From contig CM060112.1 in NCBI GenBank assembly GCA_030522415.1, positions 8,909,001 to 8,973,000 of the forward strand: a stretch of 64,000 nt of DNA. The letters are read 5' to 3'. A program made the position numbers and the translations under genes. Positions 56,435 to 64,000 of this stretch are shown here, in pieces; position 1 is the first letter of the stretch; every line of letters begins with the position of its first letter. The stretch is from Channallabes apus. Its lineage: Eukaryota > Chordata > Actinopteri > Siluriformes > Clariidae. Under the pieces are notes generated by a model that worked only from the letters and a program-made list of their open reading frames with translations, made no database searches and was not told the origin of the DNA.

Positions 56435-56452
56435 TGGTGTCAGAAGTGGGAT
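56435..56452 (+). other. Primer binding site, tRNA-Leu type
   Basis: TGGTGTCAGAAGTGGGAT is complementary to the 3' end of a vertebrate tRNA-Leu as I recall it (..ATCCCACTTCTGACA plus CCA). One base separates it from the LTR. Confidence 0.75.
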
Positions 56453-57390
56453 GGAGAATTTTGAGTTGGAGCGAACGGCGGAGGACTTGCGAAAGATTCA
56501 GGAGGGCCGCCGAGTTGCAGCACAACTCCGGAAGAAGAAGTATCTCCCGGACGGAACCAGTGCCAGTAAAGCGGCACGACGAAAGCGGAGCGGCGAGATG
56601 ATGATCCCGGCACTGGATCTCGGAGCGGAGCCCAACGTTGACGGCGATCCCTCCTACAACGGCGCCGTCGAACCCTACGCATTCTTCGCCCAAGTGGAGT
56701 TAGCCGCCGACTTCGCAGGCTGGTCTCCGGCGGAAACGGCTGTAAGGTGAGCACTCTCGCTGAAGGGCGGCGCGCTCTGGGCACTGGAAGACCTCCGGGC
56801 CGATGAGCGGAAGGACTGGACAAAGCTCCGCGAGTCGCTTCACCTCCGGTTCGGCGCCGGTGACCGTCAAGAAGCAGCGTGCGAGGAGCTGGCGGTCCGC
56901 GAGCGGCGCGCGTCTGAGCCACTGGGCACGTTCGCCATGGACTTAAGAGTCCTGGCTCGCCGGGGTTATCCAGAGTGTGAGCCCAATAAGCAGGAAGAGC
57001 TAGCGTATCGCACTTTTCTTCGAGGGCTCCGACCGCCGCGGCTCCGTGAGCACATCAGGTTAGCAGCACCAGCTTCCCTCACCGAGGCGCTACGCGCAGC
57101 ACAGCGCGCTGAACCCACGACTGCGGTGCATCACGGCGAAAGAGCCGAGCGACCGCCCGCAGCTCGGGGGCACTCGGTAGGTGAATCTAGCCGGGGACAG
57201 GGCTACCCGTCACGGCTAGACAACGGAATAGTCTCTGTGGTTTCGCGGCGATGCCGAGGCAACGTTCCTAGGTCTGAGGGACAGCGTACCCCAGCAGCCG
57301 TCGGACGAGCGCCAGTGGGCGTGCCAGGTGAACATCCGGGCAGCAAAGCTCAATAATCGCTCAGCTCGCCGAGTTCATTTACCGGGTGCG
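56451..57390 (+). pseudogene. Gypsy B gag, broken
   Basis: 56451-56750 begins MENFELERTAEDLRKIQEGR and later EPYAFFAQVELAADFAGWSP, the start of the gag domain. TGA at 56748 and a frameshift interrupt it. 56937-57356 resumes MDLRVLARRGYPECEPNKQE and ELAYRTFLRGLRPPRLREHI, the gag C-terminal half. A basic tail follows, with no intact zinc knuckle. The first Met coincides with the end of the primer site. The region is GC-rich compared with its surroundings. Confidence 0.8.
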
Positions 57391-57593
57391 TTGGCAGGGC
57401 GGGCGCGAGTGTTGCTCCACTGAGACCGTCTTGCGCCTTACCAGCCGCACGCCGGCGAGACATCGAAATCTGCGGAGGCCGGACCGCCTCCGGGACAATG
57501 TGCTTCTCCACAAAAGAACCACGCCGACCGCCTGCAAGACTGCAAGACTGAGAGTCATGGTGACTGGGGACGGTCACAGCTCGGGTAGGGGCA

Positions 57594-60500
57594 GTGTGGC
57601 GTGGGCGGGGCCGCGGCTGACGACCGTGCACTCTAAAAAATTATTCTGTGGCCTTGTAAATTTCACAGTAATAAACAGGTTATGTTACCTTAATAAAATC
57701 TCTAAAAGTCACATACATGATTGTTTGAGTTAGACAAATCAAAATAAATGCCTAAAAAAACTACTGTTCTGTTTGTCTTCAATTTACACTATAATTTAAG
57801 TTTATTTCACAAATAGAAATTAGTATTTGACTAACTGAATTATATTTTTAACATCCACTTAATATTTTTGATACATTTCAATCAAAATATTTGGTAATGG
57901 AGTAATTAATGCTGATTAGTTTAAAGAACTACAATTATCACTCATTCCAACTCAATATTCTTTATGTTTAACAAGAAAAACTTAAATAATTTAGTAAATT
58001 GCCCTGCGCAAGTGCTTATGGGAAATCTGGTGTAACATCAGAGACCAGAAGGCTGTGAGGATGGACATGAAGCTCCTGGAACATTCCTTATAAATCCTGG
58101 TGAGTAAACAGCTAACACAAGTTACTGAAATAATTCCTCTGTCTGTCTGTATACACAACTTTATAGTGTGTCAGTTACTGTTCTGAATCCTGTCACAGCC
58201 GAGCTACATAGCTAACGATAGCTAGCAACAGGTCAGTCCTGGTGTTCATTGTCATTTTAATTGTTTGTTCCAACCACCGAACTGCTCAGGTAAAGTGGCG
58301 TTAATACAGACACTTAAAATCTGGGTTAGGGTTAGGAGACACTTAAAATCTGGTGTAAAAGGAGAGATTTAACACCGAGCCGCGTGCGCGTGCATGTCCG
58401 GGTTTCTCGGTGTAACCGGCCGCGGTTGTGCCGCAATATTTGAATTTCTCCCGCCGAATGCGGTGATTTTGCGCAGCCAACCGTCACTGTGGCGATGATA
58501 TAAAACTAGCGTGTTCAAATAATTACCGCGTGTGTACCGGGTCCACCTCACACACTGAACCGCGAGTCTGCTCGGGTCACTCCGACACTTTAAGGAGGAA
58601 ACGCAGAACAAAGCAGGTTTAAACAGCAGAAATGAGGTGCAGTGTCCGGACTCTGGCACTGTTTACACACCGGGCGAGCAACAGCTCTGAGTCCAGTACA
58701 GCTCCAGTCATGATTAGCAGTATAATGGTGTATAGCTTTGTTTAAAACAATAGAACTTCAAACCTTTTACTCAAGTTAAAGTCATAAGCACATGCCATTC
58801 TAAACTTCTAATGTATTTGAAGTACAAAAGTACTACAAGTACTTCACAAACATAACCGTGTACTTAAACATTATTAAAATGGCAGTTGATGAAATAAATG
58901 AAGTAAAAGTAGAAGAGTAGAAGGAGAAATAATATAAAATTAAAATATTGAAGTGAAATATGTTATGTATGTTGTAATATGTAAGTAAAAAAAAAACTAA
59001 AACTGATTTTTAAATCATTTTCGTGAAACGTTATATATTTTCAATATCTCTTTCACAGCACCAACACCACTAAAGAAGAGAAGTTGAATGGAGATAAAAC
59101 TGGAGGTAAATGTCAACTTTTTAAATGTTTCAGAAGTATTAAATGTGTAACCATTGAATCCAAGATAGAAATTGAAACAAGGCTGGAAATATTTCACTTT
59201 ACCTATTTTTAATCCAGAATATATTGAATCCACTAGAATATACAAGATTTTCCAGTAACTAAAGTAAAAAAATTATATAGTTGATAGTAATGCGTAAATA
59301 AAGTTCTTGTATCATTTTTATACAAGGGACAAAGACATGTACAAGGGACATTCAAGTCAAAGCAGGACTTTTAATTGTGCAGAATAACAGAACACACTTA
59401 TTAGAGTAAAAGCTCCCTTTATTTCTCTCCATATATTTCTGTCTCTATATATGAGGTTGTGCATTGTTCTGCAAGAGCAAAACGCCTTTGGTGATCAAAG
59501 CAGTCTGTTTTTTGTAAAAGCATTCCACTGAAATGTTCACCGGAATTTTACCAGCAATGGTCTCTGTAAAATCAAATCAGTTTTACGTCTTCGTTTCAGA
59601 GAATTTTCATCACAAGTCCCGCTTATAGATCAGTGTGATGATGCATATAGTAACAGTCACACTTGTACTTACTTGTATACTATAATTCCTTTTTTAGGTG
59701 CCAGCTTATGGGATGGCGGTGTAAGCTCTGCACATTTGTCGTATCAACAAAAGGAATTTCGATCATTATGGAGTGAAGCATGGTACTGTTGATCAATGAT
59801 ATTCAGTGTCCTGTCTTCATTTAGACTGTCATTGCTTCTTTAAGACCTGGGAATGTCTGCACACACATTTGTCCATACAACTTTCCACAGTTTGAAGGAA
59901 ACTGAAGTGTGAAGGTCTGCAGTCTTTCAGATGTAAAATGTGACTGTGATTCGATTCTAATACAAAAGTCTACTTTCCACATATTATCTGTATAATACTT
60001 GTGACAGAAGTATTGTTTGTCAGACTGTTTAATAATGAGATCAATTCAGCTCGTTGTTTATGATCATGTTACATGTCATTTGCAAAGTAAACCAGATTGA
60101 GTTTAGACGTCATGTCTTGTCAAATTTGGCAAATGAATGTTTAATTAAAATGGTAATGTGTGTATTGTGTCTTTGTTTATAATTAGATATGTCATTAGAT
60201 ACATTGACCTAAATTGAAAAAAAAACTTGATTAAAAGCTAAATATACAGTATTTAAAAAAATAGTGTAAGATATTAATTCTGTGATAGACCAGTATGAAT
60301 TAAATTTATTTAAAACAAGTAAATGTAGCACATTTGTTTGTTAAATAATAGTGAAATTTTCAGTTTCTTCTACCTTCCATTTCAATCATATCTACTCAAT
60401 TATTTTACTCATTTTCACTTGGGTAACCTACTACAAAAAGTTATTCAGGTCTACTTATTTTTTTTACTGACTTGTACTTCATTCATGAAGTATATTTTAC

Positions 60501-60813
60501 ATGATTTTTTTAATTTTTAGATTGATATTGATATTTTTAAGTGTAAAAATGTTTCACCAAAAAAATTTAGTACAGCACAGTTTTATTTTTTAGAGTGTGA
60601 TGCATTGCGGGGGTTTTCTCTGTCTACCATGAGAGAGATGGGTGTTTAGGTTAGTGGCTTCGGCCAAGTTGGGAGCGTGTATGTGTGTGTGTGCTTGACC
60701 TGTGTATGTGTGCTTGTTCTGAGAGAAATAAACTACTCCCCAGCCATTTGCATTGGGGAGCAAGTAAGCTCACTCGTACTCCAAGATCCCTGCTAGCATC
60801 GAAAAACGCTACA
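57594..60813 (+). repeat. Gypsy B 3' LTR, interrupted
   Basis: LTR parts 57594-57628 and 60598-60813 join to match the 5' LTR. The interruption is the CACT-type element. A purine-rich GGGTAGGGGCAG precedes it (polypurine tract). Confidence 0.9.
57629..60597. mobile_element. CACT-type DNA transposon, 2969 bp, non-autonomous
   Basis: Ends CACTCTAAAAAAT and ATTTTTTAGAGTG. Flanked by TG (57627-57628 and 60598-60599). Comparison with the 5' LTR proves the boundaries. No transposase is recognised. The centre (about 57990-58720) is CpG-rich and gene-like in composition; the flanks are AT-rich. The ends and the 2-bp duplication fit a CACTA/EnSpm-like element. Confidence 0.75.
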
Positions 60814-60817
60814 ATAC

Positions 60818-61218
60818 TTCAGGTGGTACTAGCCAGGAGGTTTCATAAAATGGTTCCAGGCTGAAGCCTGAAGACTCTGAGCTTAAGATTCTGCAATGGA
60901 ACACTGCTGGACTCACACAAGCATGACAACCATTCTAGCTGTTATATGCAATAAAAAAGGAGTTTAGGTTTCTCAGGCCATTATATATATGATATCTGCT
61001 AACTGAATAGTACATTACAAATGTGGGATTTTATGTTGTTGTGGCTCATGTGTCACAGAGGTGTTCATGTTGACATAGTTGTCATAATACTTTCCTCAGT
61101 AATAAAGTACCATTTGGGACACAGTTCTTTTGCAAGGTAATTTTATTTGAAATGCCTGAATATACTCCTGAATATAATGCCTAATAAAGCATTGCATGCT
61201 TTTTCCCAAAAGAAAGGG
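60818..61218 (+). mobile_element. Gypsy A, tail after the gypsy B insertion
   Basis: Starts with the duplicated ATAC, followed by unassigned text (GGTGGTACTAGCCAGGAGGT). Just before 61219 is AAAAGAAAGGGGA, a polypurine-tract-like stretch expected before a 3' LTR. Confidence 0.5.
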
Positions 61219-61855
61219 GATGTAAGATTGTAATGACGTGGGTCTCACAAGGGGCAGAACCATGCATAAATACTCTGCACTGTCAGAACTACTGCTACCA
61301 ATCAGCCTGAATGCGCCTTACCTGGCGGCGTATTTATTTAAGGGTCCTGATACCTCCGCAATTTGTGCGATCATTTAGGTAGCACAGGTAAGGTATCAGG
61401 GCCAAAGAAAGCGAAAGACAAAGAAAGAAAGGAAATACAAGCAGGAAAAAAGTCGAGCGACAGAGTCAAAGACCCAGCATCTGCCTTCCTAAGACCCCAG
61501 CAAAAGAGAGAGAGCGGTACGCTCTCAGGCTAACTATAAAGTTTACATAAAAAATCACAAACTCTCTCTATAAATCCTCCGTAAGGGCTTAAGCCCCAAG
61601 AGGATATCGATTTTATTTTTAGTTACCAGAGCCCCGTCTGTTCTCGCGTAGATGGTGGACCTTTGTTTATTTTGTGTTTTCAGTTTCCTTTCATTTCCTT
61701 CTGAGTTTCTAATTATTAACTCCATGCTATTTCCTAACGGAAGGGTCTTCCCATGCCTATCATAAGCACTCTCACAGCCTCCCGGTTTCACTGACCCCCT
61801 CTAAAGCCCTGCGTAATGATTTGGGTAATGACATGAGCTGCAAGTGAATTATGGG
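61219..61855 (+). mobile_element. Probable gypsy A 3' LTR
   Basis: Begins TGTAAGATTGTAATG directly after the polypurine-like tract. Contains TATA-like CATAAATACTC and GTATTTATTTAAGGG near 61270-61345. The 3' limit is uncertain and no second copy exists here to confirm it. Confidence 0.4.
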
Positions 61856-62284
61856 TTGTAGTGCGGAAGTAAGTTAGTGGGTTGAGTATTCACAACAAAA
61901 CTTGTGCAATAAAACAGTTGATATGCAGAAATATTTTCATTCAATATTATATTTGCCCTCAGCTTCCAAAGTTTCAGCTCCAGAAAAAGGAGAGTATGTT
62001 CCATCAGCAGGGAAGTTTGTTCAAGCTTAGAAGAGAACATATGGCACTGCAACAGGACTGTCAGCATCAGTAGCTCAAGGATAACCATTAGTGATCCTGA
62101 TTATCTCCTCCTGCTCCACACCTCCTGTTTCTTCATCTGGAGCTTTCTGCTTTTTGCCTTACCTCCTGTAGCTGTGGATAATCTCACATAGATTTAATAT
62201 TTAAATTTTCCCCAAACACTTTAATAATACAGTTTAATCAGTGCGTGATCTTACCTTAATACTAGCATATTATTGCACTTCAGT
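61856..62284. other. No recognised feature
   Basis: Short antisense and sense frames occur, but none shows a domain. CT-rich stretch near 62103-62155. Confidence 0.4.
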
Positions 62285-62400
62285 GTGACACAGAAGAGGA
62301 TGAGTTCCCTTTTGGGTGTTGCCCTTTCCATGGTTTCTTCGTCATGATACAGTAGCTCAATATGTTTTTCCTTGCTAATTTCAACCCATATTTCCCTATT
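62285..62400 (+). mobile_element. Old L2 3' UTR fragment
   Basis: AGAGGATGAGTTCCCTTTTG, CCATGGTTTCTTCGTCATGA and TGTTTTTCCTTGCTAATTTC parallel the L2 3' UTR landmarks at 28055-28133 with many changes. Confidence 0.5.
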
Positions 62401-63535
62401 CTCTATCTACAGTAAATATATTCTTTAATCTACTGTAATCTATTCCTGATAATTAACTTGGTATAGGTGCCCTAGCAATAAAATAACCTGAAGATTAAAC
62501 AAATAAGCAAAAAAAAGAGTTAGTTATTACAAACTTTTTCAAATTATTATTTTTGTTTCTTTGTTGTTTTTGCACCAAATTGTACATTCAATAAAATGTT
62601 ATGTTTAACCACAACTTACATGCATTTTTCCATGTACAAAGTTACATTAATCTAGCCATTTTGTCTCATAATAGTGGCATGCAATTAAAATGTTAAAAAT
62701 GAAAATTAGATTGTTCTTATTACAAGTAGAACAATCTTATTGAAATACTGTTGCTTTGTTAAAACATAAATGTAGCTTTATCACATATTGCAAGCTTCCT
62801 TAAAATCTAATTTATTCATTCATACACCGATCAGCCATAACGTTAAATATACCACAAGCTAAATTGAATGATGCTGATTATCAGTTATAGTTTTTATCAG
62901 TAAACTGGTGATAGGAAAAAACAATGCAGTATAAATTGACAAAAGATGAAAAAAAAGATCAAAGGCTAAGGAACACCCATTGCACAACAGCTTGATTTGA
63001 CACTTTTAAAAGATTATCCACAGGAGGTGGCACAGGTAAGGCAGCAGAAACCCCACACTTACATGTAGGCTATAGTATCTGCTTCATGCCTTCAGAGAAT
63101 GTACTGTAGGAGACTGATACCCACGTTGTAAATGGCAATTTCTTTTTTTTTTTGACGAGGTATGTTTATGTTGAGATATCAACTTGTCAATATAGCAATC
63201 AGCTTTCTTAATATAGACTTGCATATTCTAACATAAGTATAAATGTGTTTTATAAATGAAACTTTTTTAGCATCTAACTACTACTGAGGAAATAATTTTG
63301 AAGAGAAAGCAGGGGGGGGGGCATAGGGAAAGTTAAATGTTGATATGATTGTATAAGGGGAACTATGGTGTTATGGTGATCAGCAGCTGGAGGCGGGGAT
63401 ATTCTAATTACAGCTTTCTGATTGGCTAATTTGAATAAGCCGCTGCAGGGATTAACTTACACCTATAAGGGTAAAGGAGTCAAATGAACTGGGCTGAGCT
63501 CTTTTGAAATAGAGTACTTAATGCTGATTTTCTAT
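62401..63535. other. Unassigned AT-rich interval
   Basis: No gene recognised. 62826-62850 (CACCGATCAGCCATAACGTTA) resembles a short repeat often seen in fish DNA. A T run lies at 63141-63153 and a G run at 63313-63321. Confidence 0.4.
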
Positions 63536-63890
63536 GGAGCGATATCGCGGACAATATTCAAATGCAATTGCAAATTGCATTTGCAATTGCGTTTCCCATA
63601 TGTGGACGCACAAAGTGTGCCATAATTCGAATGCAATTGCAAACTTTGCATTACCGTTTGCTGATTCGCCTTTGCGAGCGCACACTGACTGCCAAATTTC
63701 AAATGAAGAAACAAAGTCCATTTGCATTTGTATTTCCCAGGTCTTACACGTCATGAACCTGTCATATTTAAATATCAAAATCAATCACCACGTTTGCTTT
63801 TTCACTTTCTCTGCACCGCGCGTCAAGCCGGCCAAAATTCAAACGCAATCGCTAATCCATTTGCAATTGCATTTCCAACACGTTACACAG
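63536..63890. repeat. Palindrome-rich repeat with ATTTGCAATTGCAAAT motifs
   Basis: AATGCAATTGCAAATTGCAT, ATTTGCAATTGCGTTTCC, AATGCAATTGCAAACTTTGC, ATTTGCATTTGTATTTCCC and ATTTGCAATTGCATTTCC recur with varied spacing and in both orientations. Frames through it are shadows of the repeated motif. Confidence 0.7.
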
Positions 63891-63904
63891 AAACCTGTCA
63901 ATCA

Positions 63905-63952
63905 GGGGCGGGTCTATACTGTGGGGCGGGATTGTATGGGGAGTGACGTCAC
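63905..63952 (+). promoter_or_regulatory. GC-box and CRE cluster
   Basis: Two GGGGCGGG boxes (63905-63912 and about 63922-63929) are followed by TGACGTCAC (63943-63951). This could be promoter-like or part of a repeat. No gene is visible before the window ends. Confidence 0.35.
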
Positions 63953-64000
63953 TCGCACTCGCCGACCAAGAGGGGGATATTTGAGCACTGGAGGTGAACC

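Larger units (their letters stand above)
56186..60813 (+). mobile_element. Ty3/gypsy-type retrotransposon B, gag-only
   Basis: A 248-bp 5' LTR (56186-56433), a primer site, about 1.16 kb of internal sequence with gag only, and a 3' LTR (57594-60813) split by a 2.97-kb transposon. Flanked by ATAC at 56182-56185 and 60814-60817. No protease, RT or integrase is present, so it is a deletion derivative that must have depended on other elements. Confidence 0.9.

Noticed and set aside
61555..61791. Minus-strand open frame of 78 residues
   Set aside because: It lies in the probable LTR of gypsy A and has no recognisable motif.

Overview
The window looks like nuclear DNA from a teleost fish. The evidence is the repeat content: L2-clade LINEs ending in GAATTGAATTG, tRNA-derived SINEs with fish-type bodies and GAATGAATG tails, many Tc1-like transposons, piggyBac, hAT, PIF/Harbinger and CACT-type elements, a tyrosine-recombinase (DIRS-like) retrotransposon family, Ty3/gypsy elements and solo LTRs. 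An ostariophysan such as a catfish is my guess; the exact species cannot be read from the sequence. I recognise no host protein-coding gene, no complete tRNA gene and no rRNA. Almost all coding signal is decayed transposase, reverse transcriptase or gag.

Layout. 1-12 kb: SINEs, a Tc1-like element carrying two nested retroposon insertions (2392-4531), a small TTAA-flanked MITE, LINE fragments and a 930-bp solo LTR (7152-8081). 12.4-17.9 kb: a Tc1 relic holding DIRS copy 1 (12778-17718, minus strand). 18-23 kb: a tandem repeat and a Tc1/mariner-like transposase between long inverted repeats, with a CACTG MITE and a second solo LTR. 23-28.6 kb: tRNA-like sequences, then a nearly full-length plus-strand L2 inserted into a minus-strand L2. 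30.5-34 kb: a Tc1 relic, a SINE split by a hAT element that carries further hAT sequence, and a piggyBac transposase relic. 34.4-42.8 kb: piggyBac element A, which contains a LINE, which contains a hAT element, which contains a Tc1 element; a third solo LTR sits in its 3' part. 43.2-53.6 kb: DIRS fragments 3 and 4 (plus strand) flanking the 3' end of a second piggyBac element; that end is interrupted by a hAT element and by DIRS copy 2 (46213-51298, minus strand). A Harbinger relic lies beside it. 53.6-61.8 kb: decayed gypsy A, into which gag-only gypsy B was inserted; gypsy B's 3' LTR is split by a 2.97-kb CACT-type transposon. 61.8-64 kb: mostly unassigned, with an old L2 tail and a palindrome-rich repeat next to a CRE/GC-box block.

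These parts do not form a pathway. They form a stratified transposon graveyard whose insertion order can be read from target-site duplications: TA for Tc1, TTAA for piggyBac, 8 bp for hAT, TG for the CACT elements, 4-5 bp for LTRs. The most unusual material is the DIRS family. Both long copies have a textbook internal complementary region, and both carry tandemly reiterated recombinase-coding segments. Copy 2 also has a threefold repeat of its RNase H region and a foreign exon-like block.
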